Source: Gp13-AA77 sp035578005
GTDB taxonomy: Bacteria > Acidobacteriota > Terriglobia > UBA7540
NCBI GenBank assembly: GCA_035578005.1
Contig: DATJYK010000131.1
Coordinates: forward strand, 1-64,000
Length of the DNA stretch: 64,000 nt
Direction of reading: 5' to 3'
The notes beneath the pieces were generated by a model, which had not been told where the DNA came from, did not search any database, and was given only the letters and a program-made list of their open reading frames with translations. Positions 33,010-42,256 of this stretch are shown here, one piece after another. Position numbers and translations under genes: made by a program. Position 1 is the first letter of the stretch; the number at the start of each line of letters is the position of its first letter.

Positions 33010-34317
33010 ATGAGAACCGAAGAGCAAGATTTGCAGGAGGCGGTGGAACTTGAGCCTCCCGAACCCGGGGAACCGCGGCGCGGCAGTAAGACGCGGGTGG
33101 TACTCATCGTACTGGTAGCAGCCGCGGGGGTGGCCGCTATCGTGACCGCCGGTATCCTGCCGCGCGTCCGCGCTCGCGACGCTGTGCGCGCCGAGACCAA
33201 CGAACTGGCCGTGGCGTCAGTCTCCGTCGTTCACCTGCAATCGAACGAGCAACCGCAGGAAATACGGCTCCCCGCAAACATCCAACCTTATATTTCGGCG
33301 CCGATCTTTGCGCGAACCAATGGGTATCTGAAGAAGTGGTACTTTGACATCGGCGCCCACGTAAAGCAGGGCCAGTTGCTGGCGGATATTGAAACGCCCG
33401 AGGTGGACGCCCAGCTTCGCCAGGCGCGAGCGGACTTGGCCACCGCGCAAGCCAACCTTCACCTTGCCGAGATCACCGCCGCGCGGTACCAGGAACTGTT
33501 GAAATCGGACTCCGTCTCGCGACAAGACACCGACAACGCCACCAGTGACCTCGCCGCCAAGCAGACAACCCTGAAATCCGCCCAGGAGAATGTAAAGCGC
33601 CTGGAGGATCTTGTTTCATTCGAAAAGGTGTACGCACCGTTTGACGGCGTCATTACGGCCCGCAACACGGACGTCGGCAACCTGATTAACTCCGGCGCCG
33701 GCTCGCCTTCAGCGCAGCTTTTTCAGATGTCCGCCATCGAAACGCTCAGGGTGTACGTTAGCGTGCCCCAAATTTACTCGCCGGCCGCCCGCGTAGGTCT
33801 GCTGGTCGACCTGACATTGCCTCAATACCCGGAAAAGCGCTTCACTGGCAAATTGGTCCGCACCGCCGAGGCCATCGATCCGGCTTCGCGCACCTTGCTG
33901 GTAGAGATCGACGTGAAGAACCCCACCGGCGAATTACTACCGGGCGCCTATGCGGAAGCGCACTTGAAGTTGCCCGTAAGCGGACAGGTCCACCTTCTGC
34001 CCGTTACCGCACTTATTTTTCGTTCCGCGGGCCTGCAAGTGGCGACCGTTGACGACGGCAAGCATGCGGTGCTGAAGCAAGTTCAGCTCGGCCGCGATTA
34101 CGGCAATCAAGTGGAAGTGATCTCCGGCCTCAGCAGCGGTGACGTCGTAATTGTGAACCCCCCTGACTCTCTGGTGAACGGCGAAGAGGTGCGTCCTGTG
34201 GAACAGACTTCTGAAGCCGGGCAGCCCACAGGTGCAACCGGGACAGCAGGGCAACCAGGGAATGAACAGCAGGAGGGCAAGGGCGGCCCACAGCCCGGCA
34301 GCGGAGGGCAGCGGTGA
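33010..34317 (+). CDS. RND efflux periplasmic adaptor (membrane fusion protein)
   Basis: A 435-residue adaptor anchored by one N-terminal helix (RVVLIVLVAAAGVAAIVTAG) with no lipobox. It has the two half-lipoyl motifs (GYLKKWYFDIGAHVKQGQLL and FEKVYAPFDGVITARNTDVG) around a coiled-coil hairpin (ARADLATAQANLHLAEITAA ... SAQENVKRLEDL), then beta-barrel and membrane-proximal domains. The Gly/Gln-rich tail is low complexity. GGGGGAG precedes the ATG at 33010 by about five bases. Its stop overlaps the GTG start of the outer-membrane factor. Confidence 0.94.
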   Translation: MRTEEQDLQEAVELEPPEPGEPRRGSKTRVVLIVLVAAAGVAAIVTAGILPRVRARDAVRAETNELAVASVSVVHLQSNEQPQEIRLPANIQPYISAPIFARTNGYLKKWYFDIGAHVKQGQLLADIETPEVDAQLRQARADLATAQANLHLAEITAARYQELLKSDSVSRQDTDNATSDLAAKQTTLKSAQENVKRLEDLVSFEKVYAPFDGVITARNTDVGNLINSGAGSPSAQLFQMSAIETLRVYVSVPQIYSPAARVGLLVDLTLPQYPEKRFTGKLVRTAEAIDPASRTLLVEIDVKNPTGELLPGAYAEAHLKLPVSGQVHLLPVTALIFRSAGLQVATVDDGKHAVLKQVQLGRDYGNQVEVISGLSSGDVVIVNPPDSLVNGEEVRPVEQTSEAGQPTGATGTAGQPGNEQQEGKGGPQPGSGGQR

Positions 34318-35828
34318 ACGGGACGCAGTTGCGAATACCGAACCCCGAACCCCGTGTAGGTGGCGCGGAGAGCCGTTGGGTTCCACTCGCTGCGCTCGTC
34401 TCCTCGCTCCTGGTTACCGCTGGCTGTGTGGTGGGACCAAATTACAAGCGGCCCGGTGTTACCGTTCCTCCCGCTTACAAGGAAGGCGGCAGTACAGCTA
34501 CCCAGGCAAGCACACAAAACCTGCAAGAGAAATGGTGGGAGGTTTTCGGAGATCCGCAGCTCAATAGCCTGGAAGATCAAATCAGGATCTCTAACCAAAA
34601 CCTCAAAGCGAGCGAAGCGCAGTACCGGCAAGCGCGCGCCCTGGTGCGGCTCTACCGGGCCGAGTACTATCCGACTGCGACAGTGACCCCGTCGATCTCA
34701 CGCATCAGGAACTCAGACAACAAACCGCCGCGCAGCGCGCTCTCGGGCAAAAGCTTTAATGACTTTGTGCTGGTGGGCGATCTCTCTTACGAAGTCGACG
34801 CCTGGGGCCGCGTGCGCCGGACGGTGGAGGCCGCCCGGGCCAACGTCGAGGCCAGCGCCGCCGATCTCGCCACCGTCAACCTGAGTGTGCAATCCGAGGT
34901 CGCCTTCGACTATTTCGAGCTGCGCAGCGCCGACGCCCAGAAGAAGCTGCTCGATTCCACGGTCGGGGACTTCGAGAAGAGCCTGCAGCTCACGGAAAAT
35001 CGCCACACCGGAGGACTGGCTTCCGACCTGGACGTGCAGCAGGCCCGCACCCAGTTGGAGACGACGCGCGCCGAGGCTACTGATGTAGGCGTCGCGCGGG
35101 CTCAGTTCGAGCATGCCATCGCGGTGCTGATCGGCAAACCGCCCTCGAGCTTCAGTCTGGCGTTCTCGCCGGTCACCGGCCCCGCGCCCGCGGTCCCGCT
35201 GGGGCTACCTTCACAGTTGCTCGAACGCCGCCCGGACGTGGCTGCGACCGAACGCCAAATGGCGGCCGCCAACGCGCAAATTGGCATCGCCAAGGCTGCG
35301 TACTTTCCGGCGATCACCCTGGGTGCGGCGGGCGGGTTTGAGAGCGGCACGCTGGGAACTCTGTTTCAGGGTCCGGGTCTCTTTTACTCGTTGGGTGCCG
35401 CGGCCGCTCAGACCGTGTTCGACGCGGGCCAGCGCCGAGCCAACGTGGAAGCCCAGCAAGCCGCCTACGATCAAACGGTGGCCAATTATCGCCAGACGGT
35501 CCTTACGGCGTTTCAGGACGTCGAGGACAATCTGGCGGCGTTGCGCATCCTGGAGCAGGAGGCTAAGACGCAGGACGTTGCGGTAGAGGCAGCGCGGCGC
35601 TCGGTTGTTCTTTCGACGAATCAGTACAAGGGCGGCGTCACCAGTTACCTGACCGTGCTCACCGCTCAAAGCGCAGCCCTCGCGGATGAGCGCTCCGCCG
35701 TCGACATTTTGCGGCGCCGCATGGACGCAAGCGTGCTCCTGATGAAGGCGCTGGGCGGCGGATGGGACGTGACCACCAACATTCCCCGGGCGGATGCGCT
35801 GGCGGGCGCTCCGAGCGGCGGGAGATGA
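34314..35828 (+). CDS. RND outer-membrane factor lipoprotein (NodT/TolC family)
   Basis: A 504-residue outer-membrane channel. A lipobox (SSLLVTAGC, Cys about 38) follows the signal helix. The TolC-type duplicated repeats are visible (WWEVFGDPQLNSLEDQIRIS and AAQTVFDAGQRRANVEAQQA), as is the LLERRPDVAATERQMAAANA segment. The GTG start overlaps the adaptor stop. The first residues after the start (RIPNPEPRVGG) come from a short CGAACCC heptanucleotide tract (34328-34353), placing an unusual insert before the signal helix. Confidence 0.93.
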   Translation: MNGTQLRIPNPEPRVGGAESRWVPLAALVSSLLVTAGCVVGPNYKRPGVTVPPAYKEGGSTATQASTQNLQEKWWEVFGDPQLNSLEDQIRISNQNLKASEAQYRQARALVRLYRAEYYPTATVTPSISRIRNSDNKPPRSALSGKSFNDFVLVGDLSYEVDAWGRVRRTVEAARANVEASAADLATVNLSVQSEVAFDYFELRSADAQKKLLDSTVGDFEKSLQLTENRHTGGLASDLDVQQARTQLETTRAEATDVGVARAQFEHAIAVLIGKPPSSFSLAFSPVTGPAPAVPLGLPSQLLERRPDVAATERQMAAANAQIGIAKAAYFPAITLGAAGGFESGTLGTLFQGPGLFYSLGAAAAQTVFDAGQRRANVEAQQAAYDQTVANYRQTVLTAFQDVEDNLAALRILEQEAKTQDVAVEAARRSVVLSTNQYKGGVTSYLTVLTAQSAALADERSAVDILRRRMDASVLLMKALGGGWDVTTNIPRADALAGAPSGGR

Positions 35829-35878
35829 ATCGGACTTCGGGATGGTGCCATAGTTAACTAGCCTAGATGACGCTCAGC

Positions 35879-36679
35879 TCAGCACTGCCGCTTCAGCGCT
35901 TCGAATAGTTTCTCAAGCTCAATCACAGCCAGTTGCTCTGCGCGCGCGTTTTCACTGATGTTGAGACCGCGCAGCGCCTCGCGGACCCGGACCGTTCCAT
36001 AAGCTGAGCTGAGGTTGTTCGAGAGCTTCTTCCGCTTCTGGCCAAAGCCAAGCTTCACGAACTCGAGAAACGCGCTGCGTTCGCCAACAGTGGGCAGCAT
36101 CCCGCTCATATCAAAGGTGACGAAAGCAGAGAACACAGCCGGCGGCGGCGTGAAGGCTCCGGGTGGAATGCTGAAGGCTACCCGAGGACAGGTGCACGTT
36201 TGCACCAGCACACTCAAATAGCCGTAGTCTCGCGAGCCCGGCTTGGCGGCGATGCGGAGAGCGACTTCCCGCTGCACCACGAAAGCCATGCCGCTGAGAT
36301 GGTCTCCGAATTGAAGCAGACGGTGCAGGATCGGCGAGGTAATGTAGTAGGGAAGATTGCCGAAAACGAAAGCGCGCTCCACTCCATGGCGCCGGCAAAC
36401 CTCGGCGATGTCCAATTCCAGGATGTCACCTTGTAGAATCTCAACGTGGTTGCTCGTGCCAAACCGAGCCTTGAGCTGCTCCGCCAGCGAGGCATCCAGC
36501 TCTACGGCGACCACCTGTCCCGCACGCTCCGCAATGAGCCCTGTCATGGCCCCGCGACCGGCGCCGATCTCGATCACCAGGTCACCAGTACCGATTGGCA
36601 GGGCTTCGGCCACACGAAGACGATAGCGATCGCTGGTGAGGAAATGCTGGCCGAGTTTGGGGCGACGGACGGTGGACAA
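35879..36679 (-). CDS. rsmA: 16S rRNA dimethyladenosine transferase RsmA (KsgA)
   Basis: A 266-residue methyltransferase that dimethylates two adjacent adenosines in the 3'-terminal helix of 16S rRNA during small-subunit maturation. It shows the N-terminal KLGQHFLTS, the SAM-binding VIEIGAGRGAMTGL, VVAVELDASL, and the NLPY motif in FGNLPYYITSPIL. It is the last gene of the long minus-strand gene train, starting 13 bases after the histidine kinase stop. An unusual setting, perhaps only by shared transcription. Confidence 0.96.
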   Translation of the reverse strand: MSTVRRPKLGQHFLTSDRYRLRVAEALPIGTGDLVIEIGAGRGAMTGLIAERAGQVVAVELDASLAEQLKARFGTSNHVEILQGDILELDIAEVCRRHGVERAFVFGNLPYYITSPILHRLLQFGDHLSGMAFVVQREVALRIAAKPGSRDYGYLSVLVQTCTCPRVAFSIPPGAFTPPPAVFSAFVTFDMSGMLPTVGERSAFLEFVKLGFGQKRKKLSNNLSSAYGTVRVREALRGLNISENARAEQLAVIELEKLFEALKRQC

Positions 36680-36692
36680 GGTCCAGGCGAGA

Positions 36693-38120
36693 TTATTGGG
36701 TTCTCGGTTGGGTCAAAGGGAGGCGCACCTGAAATCGGGTGTCGCCGGGCTGCGATTCCACGCTGATCGTACCGTGATGGTTTCGGATGATGCGGCAGGC
36801 GGTATCGAGGCCGAGACCGGTGCCGTCACCGACACCCTTGGTGGTAAAGAACGGATCGAAGATGCGCGCCTGTATCTCATTGGGAATTCCAGGACCATTG
36901 TCGCCGATTTCGACGATTACCCCATCAATGTCGCGGGCAGTGCGGACGCGCAGCTCGCCTTGGGTTCCCATGGCGTCGAGGGCGTTGTCGATGAGGTTCG
37001 TCCACACCTGATTCAGTTCGCCCCCGTAAGCGCACACGCGCGGCAGGTCAGGGGTGTAGTCCCGCACCAGCTTCATGCTACCTTTCAGGCGGCTGCCGAA
37101 AATCAGCAGCGTGTTGTCGAGACCCTGGTGAATATCGACCTCCTGGATGGGAGTCTGATCCATGTAAGAGTACTCTTTGATGGCCCGCACCAGGTCCGAA
37201 ATGCGGCGAGTGCTGTTGTCGATCTCGCGGACCAATCCGTAAATTACCAGGATGGAGACAACTCTGGCGAGCGCCGGGCCCAACATGGCGTCCGCGATCT
37301 CTGTGGAGAGACCCTGCAGCTTACTGTTGTCGACGCACCACTCGGCGAGAACAGGAGCGATCTTCCACGCCTCCTGCACGTGGTGCGCTTCCAGCCACTC
37401 GGTGATACGCTCTTCGCGATCGCTGAGTTCGAGCGGATCGGGTGACAGGGAAGGCACGTTTTGCCACGCATCGCGCTCGAAACGCGCGATCACTTCGCGT
37501 TGCGCGTTGGTGAGGGATTGTTGAAGAAGCCGAAGGCTCGCGTCCCGCACCGCCTCAAGCGCTTCGAGCATACTGCTCGAGGCGCGCCGCGCTGCCGCCG
37601 CAGGGTTGTTCAACTCATGCGCGAGTCCGGCGGAGAGCTTTCCGAGCGCCATAAGCTTGTCGCGCTGCGTCTCCATTCGGGTGGTTTCCCGGATGCGGTC
37701 AGACATAAGCGCCACCAGCCGCTTGCCGAGCTCGGGCATGCGGTGCATCATCTCAGGGAAGATATCCTTGTGGAGCCGAAGCATCCTGCTTGCCAGCACA
37801 GCGCGGCCGGTACCCCGGAAGTGTGTCAGCCTTGAGTAGGGGAGCAGGCCTGTAACTTCCCCGGCGGTGACGGTAAATATGGGACCATCGGGGATGTCCT
37901 GGCGCTGCCAGCGCAGTTCCCCCTGCAAGAGAACAACGAGGTGCTCGACCGGGTTTCCCTCGCGCCCGAAAACCTCGCCCGGCTCGAGGCGAACTTCGTC
38001 GAATTTTCCGGCGAGCCAGTCGAGTTGATCCTCCGGAAGGCCGTCGAACACCGCAATCTTTCGAAGGTCATCCACCACGGACTGGACCTGTTCTCTGCTG
38101 ATCTCGTGCGTCTGTGCCAT
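36693..38120 (-). CDS. Sensor histidine kinase with cNMP-binding-like domain
   Basis: A 475-residue soluble kinase. Residues about 20-140 form a cyclic-nucleotide-binding-like (CRP-type) domain (LVVLLQGELRWQRQDIPDGP). The dimerisation/phosphorylation domain has His168 in KLSAGLAHELNNP, and the ATPase domain has N, G1, F and G2 boxes (WTNLIDNALDAMG, GDNGPGIP, FDPFFTTK, GTGLGL). There are no membrane helices. It starts three bases after the stop of the response-regulator flavoprotein, its likely partner. The ligand of the sensor domain is unknown. Confidence 0.93.
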   Translation of the reverse strand: MAQTHEISREQVQSVVDDLRKIAVFDGLPEDQLDWLAGKFDEVRLEPGEVFGREGNPVEHLVVLLQGELRWQRQDIPDGPIFTVTAGEVTGLLPYSRLTHFRGTGRAVLASRMLRLHKDIFPEMMHRMPELGKRLVALMSDRIRETTRMETQRDKLMALGKLSAGLAHELNNPAAAARRASSSMLEALEAVRDASLRLLQQSLTNAQREVIARFERDAWQNVPSLSPDPLELSDREERITEWLEAHHVQEAWKIAPVLAEWCVDNSKLQGLSTEIADAMLGPALARVVSILVIYGLVREIDNSTRRISDLVRAIKEYSYMDQTPIQEVDIHQGLDNTLLIFGSRLKGSMKLVRDYTPDLPRVCAYGGELNQVWTNLIDNALDAMGTQGELRVRTARDIDGVIVEIGDNGPGIPNEIQARIFDPFFTTKGVGDGTGLGLDTACRIIRNHHGTISVESQPGDTRFQVRLPLTQPRTQ

Positions 38121-38123
38121 GTT

Positions 38124-39794
38124 TCAGACCGAGCTCAAGTATTGGTGCACAAACTGAACGGCGTTCGCACCCTCGCCCACACCTGAAGCCACCCGTTTTA
38201 TCGACCCATGACGTACATCGCCTGCCACAAAAATGCCTGGGACGCTCGTCTCGAGCAGCCACGGGTACCGGTCCAGAGGCCAGCCGGCGGGACGCTTGCC
38301 GTCACGCACAAGGTCCGGCCCCGAGAGAATAAAGCCGCGATTATCGCGTTCCACCACGCCAGCCAACCAATCCGTACAGGGCGCCGCACCAATGAAGGTG
38401 AAGAGCGAGTGGGCCGGCACCGCCTGCCTCTCGCCGCTGGCTGAGCACAATACGGAGATGGACTCCAGCCGATCGGTGCCATGGACCTCCACCACCTGGC
38501 TGTGGGTTTCCACATGAATGTTCTCCGTGCTCCGAATCTGGTCGATCAAGTACTGCGACATGGTGGCCGAAAGAGAGGGCCCTCTGGCCAGGATGATGAC
38601 GCGGCGGGCATATCTTGAAAAATACATCGCCGCCTGACCTGCGGAGTTTGCCGCGCCAACAATGTAAATGTCCTCGCCGCGACAAGAATCGCCTTCCGTC
38701 ATGGCAGCGCCGTAGTAGACACCGGCTCCCTGTAACCGGTCCATGCCCGGCACGTCGAGCTTGCGATAAGACACGCCGGTCGCGATCACCAGAGCCTTAC
38801 ACCCGATTTCAGTTCCATCGGCCAGCGTCACCATTTTCGCCGGCCCTTCCACTCGCAGCCGCGTGACCTCCTGAGGCGCCAGAATTTCGACGCCGAAGCG
38901 CTTCGCCTGCGCCACCGCACGCCGAGCCAAGTCCCCGCCGCTCAAGCCGGACGGGAAACCCAGGTAATTCTCGATCCGCGAGCTCATGCCTGCCTGGCCT
39001 CCGGGCGCCTCACGCTCCACCATCACCGTGCGGAGCCCCTCCGATGCTCCGTAGACACCGGCCGCGAGCCCTGCCGGCCCTCCACCCACGATCATCAGGT
39101 CGTAGAACGCGGTCTGGGCGTGTGTGCTGAGGCCGAGCGCAACAGCCATTTCCGCCGGCGACGGATCCGATAGAGCTTCTCCCGTCGGAAATAACACCAG
39201 CGGCAGTTTGGACGTGTCCACTCCTCCGTTCCCGCTCGCGGCCCGAACCTCGGCTGCATTGGCCGGAGCCTCCACGTCAATCCAGCGATAAGGAACTTGC
39301 TGACGCGCCAGAAAGTCCCGAACCGTGTATGTGCGGGGTGACCACCGATGGCCGAGCACGCGCACGCCGTCAAAAGGCGGCCGGAACGAAGCCTGCCAGT
39401 CTTCAAGCAAGTCGTCGAGCACCGGGTAAAGCTGTTCCTCCGGCGGATCCCAGGGTTTCAGCAGGTAGTGATGAATCTTGGCCTGATTGATGGCCCGGAT
39501 GGCGGCGTCAGTATCCGCGTAAGCGGTGAGAAGGACGCGCCGGGCGTCAGGATAGACATCCATTGCCTGGCTGATGAATTCGACCCCGGTCATCTGCGGC
39601 ATGCGCTGGTCAGACAGCAGCAGGCTTACAACGTTATTCCTCTGCTTAAGGCCCTTTAAGGCGTCGAGCGCCGAGGCTCCCGAATCAGCCCGCATCACCC
39701 GGTAGTGTTCGGCATAGTGCCGGCGCAGGTCGCGTTCGACGGCGCGCAACACTTCAGGATCATCGTCGACGGCCAGCAGAACAGGTTTTGGCAT
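38124..39794 (-). CDS. Response regulator fused to a thioredoxin-reductase-like flavoprotein lacking CxxC
   Basis: A 556-residue fusion. Residues about 1-125 form a receiver domain (LLAVDDDPEV, phospho-acceptor Asp in LLLSDQRMPQMTG, Lys in LLKPWD). Residues about 140-220 have a glutaredoxin-like fold, but the expected CPxC is replaced (HRWSPRTYTVRDF). Residues about 235-556 resemble thioredoxin reductase, with FAD- and NAD(P)H-binding glycine motifs (MIVGGGPAGLAAGVYGASEG and IYIVGAANSAGQAAMYFS). Where TrxR has CATC this protein has YYGAAMTEGDSCRG, so it cannot run the usual disulfide cycle. It may sense or transfer redox state under control of the adjacent kinase (inference). Start at ATG 39794, where the receiver begins. 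Confidence 0.9.
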   Translation of the reverse strand: MPKPVLLAVDDDPEVLRAVERDLRRHYAEHYRVMRADSGASALDALKGLKQRNNVVSLLLSDQRMPQMTGVEFISQAMDVYPDARRVLLTAYADTDAAIRAINQAKIHHYLLKPWDPPEEQLYPVLDDLLEDWQASFRPPFDGVRVLGHRWSPRTYTVRDFLARQQVPYRWIDVEAPANAAEVRAASGNGGVDTSKLPLVLFPTGEALSDPSPAEMAVALGLSTHAQTAFYDLMIVGGGPAGLAAGVYGASEGLRTVMVEREAPGGQAGMSSRIENYLGFPSGLSGGDLARRAVAQAKRFGVEILAPQEVTRLRVEGPAKMVTLADGTEIGCKALVIATGVSYRKLDVPGMDRLQGAGVYYGAAMTEGDSCRGEDIYIVGAANSAGQAAMYFSRYARRVIILARGPSLSATMSQYLIDQIRSTENIHVETHSQVVEVHGTDRLESISVLCSASGERQAVPAHSLFTFIGAAPCTDWLAGVVERDNRGFILSGPDLVRDGKRPAGWPLDRYPWLLETSVPGIFVAGDVRHGSIKRVASGVGEGANAVQFVHQYLSSV

Positions 39795-39816
39795 TCGGCT
39801 CCGCCTGTATATCAAA

Positions 39817-40587
39817 CTACTGCATTACGCGCTGAAGCACCACTAGGGTTTCATCGTCCCGCCGCGGCCCATTACCGCGAAAGGCCGCTGCGCCCGCCGT
39901 CAAGGCACGGCTCACTTGAGCCGGCGAATCAACCTCAACGCCACGCGCCAGGTTCAGCAGACCGCGCTGCCCGAGCTCGTTTCCCGAGACGTCCATCGCC
40001 TCCGTAATTCCGTCCGTGTAAAGAACTAGCACGTCGTTGGCGCCCAGCCGCACGGCAGTCTGGGAATAGGTCGTTCCTGGAATCAAACCGAGCGGCAGTC
40101 CTTCGACATCAACAGCAAAAGGAGTTCCGTCCTCCAACAAATCCCAGGAGCGACCTCCGGCGTGGTACCAGAGAACCGGCAGATGGCCGGCATTGCTAAA
40201 CAGCAACTCGCCGGTTTCAAAGTAGAAGCCGAGCACTGCAGCCGTGGCAAAGTGACCGTCCACTGACTCACCTGCAAAAGCCTCATTCACTTCCCGCATT
40301 AGAGCAGACTGATCCCAGTTGTCAGTGTGCCTTTGCAGGACGTGGCGCAGATTCTCCGCCGTGAAGCTGGCGCTTCTTCCGTGCCCCGCCACGTCCGCAA
40401 GAGCGACGCGCGACACCATCCCCTTGCTGCAAACAGACAGGTAATGAACATCGCCTCCGCCCGCTCCGGGTTCCAGCGGCTGAGAATAGACCCACCCTGC
40501 CAAGCCGGGCAATTCCACGGCATGGTCCTCGCTGCGGTTGCCGCCCCAAAGCTCGAAACACGTCAGCCGCGAACTGATCTCAGTCAT
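39817..40587 (-). CDS. SpoIIE/PP2C-type serine phosphatase
   Basis: A 256-residue metal-dependent phosphatase with the acidic motifs intact: GAGGGDVHY, ALADVAGHG, FSNAGHLPVLW, LVLYTDGITEA and RRDDETLVVL. No sensor domain is attached. Such enzymes dephosphorylate STAS anti-sigma antagonists, and a STAS protein and an anti-sigma kinase are encoded upstream in the same gene train. It sits 22 bases before the response-regulator flavoprotein gene and 50 bases after the lipoprotein gene. Confidence 0.92.
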   Translation of the reverse strand: MTEISSRLTCFELWGGNRSEDHAVELPGLAGWVYSQPLEPGAGGGDVHYLSVCSKGMVSRVALADVAGHGRSASFTAENLRHVLQRHTDNWDQSALMREVNEAFAGESVDGHFATAAVLGFYFETGELLFSNAGHLPVLWYHAGGRSWDLLEDGTPFAVDVEGLPLGLIPGTTYSQTAVRLGANDVLVLYTDGITEAMDVSGNELGQRGLLNLARGVEVDSPAQVSRALTAGAAAFRGNGPRRDDETLVVLQRVMQ

Positions 40588-40637
40588 AGGCGTTCACGCG
40601 AGTCTACTTGTTTGGATGAATTCTGACCTTCTTCGGT

Positions 40638-41255
40638 TCAGGACTTCGCTGGTGGGAGAGAGGAGAAGTACGTATCCAGTCCGGCACTGACCTCAGTGAG
40701 GCCTCGATCGAGATTGCGATCGAGCGCGGTCACCACGTCCGGAACTTCTTTGCCCGGCACGGGCTCGCTGTGTGAATAGAAGTGCGTCCAGACGATCCTG
40801 CCGTCTTTCCGGTCAAGCAAATGGAACTCCATCGTCACCAGCGCGGAGATATTGCCGGCGTCAACCTCTTCGAAATCGTACAGCCTGCCCTGCAAAACAA
40901 ACTCGCCTTGCGCTTCGCTGCCCACCTCAGCCACAGATTGAAACCGCCCGGAGGAGCGAAGTTCGCGGATCAGTGCGAGCTTCACCATCACCTCGGGCGG
41001 CTCGACCCAGTAATGATAGTTATAGGTGCCAATCTCGTTCGGCCCTGAACGGTAGGCAATCGGCGCGTCCCGTAAAATCTCAGGAGCAGTGATGCGGCCG
41101 ACGAGGAGAGTGACGGGGAAGATGCCTGTCGAGGGCTGAGGCGCCGTCGGAACCTCCATGGTGTAGTACTTGATGGGGCGTCCGCTCCCACAGGCGCCGA
41201 GACCAACGGTTGTGAGCAAGACCGCAATGCAAGGGATCGTTCGACGCATGGACAT
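40638..41255 (-). CDS. ABC-transport auxiliary lipoprotein of the Mla/MCE system
   Basis: A 205-residue lipoprotein with a signal peptide and lipobox (TTVGLGAC) followed by IKYYTMEVPTAPQP, the start of the ABC_trans_aux (PqiC-like) domain. These outer-membrane-anchored proteins accompany MCE transporters. It follows the MCE-domain gene after 13-19 bases. The ATG at 41255 follows GGAAGGGGGG; 41249 is also possible. Confidence 0.88.
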   Translation of the reverse strand: MSMRRTIPCIAVLLTTVGLGACGSGRPIKYYTMEVPTAPQPSTGIFPVTLLVGRITAPEILRDAPIAYRSGPNEIGTYNYHYWVEPPEVMVKLALIRELRSSGRFQSVAEVGSEAQGEFVLQGRLYDFEEVDAGNISALVTMEFHLLDRKDGRIVWTHFYSHSEPVPGKEVPDVVTALDRNLDRGLTEVSAGLDTYFSSLPPAKS

Positions 41256-41268
41256 CGTGCCCCCCTTC

Positions 41269-42231
41269 CTAATTCTCGCCCGGCTTCCGTTCCTTGGGGT
41301 TGGCAGGACGGATCAAGGTGTAAGGCCGCCGCTTGAGGTTTTCGGTCAGAACCTTCAGATTTTGCGTCGTCACTCGGATATTTTCGAGGATCTCATCAAT
41401 GTTGTCAGAATTGTAGTCCAGCATTCGATCGAGTTGGTCTATGGTGGATGACGCCGTCGCGAGCGTTTGCCGCAATTCCACCACGGAACTTCGAAGATCC
41501 TGCCGGTTTTCAAGCACGACCGCGTCGATGTGGCCCAGGGTATCATTGGCCTCAGCCATCGTTTTCTTCAAGTCATCAAGCAGCGGCGTGAGGCGCGCGC
41601 TGGCGGTCTGAACATTATCCAGGGTCCCCGCGATCTTCGGCCGGTCCTCTGCCAGCATGGCGCTGACGTTGGCCAAGGATGCGCTGACGTTGGCTCGATT
41701 GCGATCGTTGAGCAGATCGTTGGCGCGCGCGAGCGTCACCTGCAATTCATCGAGGCGCTGATTGAGCTTTTGCAGCGCCTGCTGCACCAGGGGCTGCAAG
41801 TTGCCCACCATGTCACCGAGGTCACTAAAGCTCACCGACTGAGCGGATCTCACCACGCTGCCAGGCGGTGCGAGTGGTGCCTGGCGGGTGCCGGTGGTAA
41901 GTTCCACGTAATTGTCACCCAGTGGGCCCAGGCTCGTGATTTTGGCCAAGCTATCTTCCTTCAAAGGAATGTCCCGGTCGACGCTGTAATCCACTTCGAT
42001 GCGGGTTGAATCATCGGGATCAACCCGGACGCGTTGGACGGACCCCGCCTTCATGCCGCCGTATCGCACCGCGGCCCCGGGCTCCAACCCGCCTGCAAAC
42101 TTGAAATAAGACCGGTGGGGGATGTTACCGCGGGTGAAGGTGCCGGCGACGGAGAGAGCCGCTATAATGAGCACGGCGGCTGCCACCAGCACGAACAGCC
42201 CTACCCACACCTGCTCGGTCCTCGCACTCAT
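41269..42231 (-). CDS. MlaD-like MCE-domain lipid-transport protein
   Basis: A 320-residue protein with one N-terminal membrane helix (VGLFVLVAAAVLIIAALSVA), a single MCE domain (residues about 38-115, KFAGGLEPGAAVRYGGMKAG, ending GDNYVELTTG) and a long coiled-coil tail (LQQALQKLNQRLDELQVTLA and onward). MCE proteins bind phospholipids in the periplasm and pair with MlaE/MlaF, which are encoded just upstream. The tail is longer than in E. coli MlaD and nearer to the YrbD/Mce type. Confidence 0.93.
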   Translation of the reverse strand: MSARTEQVWVGLFVLVAAAVLIIAALSVAGTFTRGNIPHRSYFKFAGGLEPGAAVRYGGMKAGSVQRVRVDPDDSTRIEVDYSVDRDIPLKEDSLAKITSLGPLGDNYVELTTGTRQAPLAPPGSVVRSAQSVSFSDLGDMVGNLQPLVQQALQKLNQRLDELQVTLARANDLLNDRNRANVSASLANVSAMLAEDRPKIAGTLDNVQTASARLTPLLDDLKKTMAEANDTLGHIDAVVLENRQDLRSSVVELRQTLATASSTIDQLDRMLDYNSDNIDEILENIRVTTQNLKVLTENLKRRPYTLIRPANPKERKPGEN

Positions 42232-42256
42232 CCCGTTCTCCTGCCTCTGGCACCCT

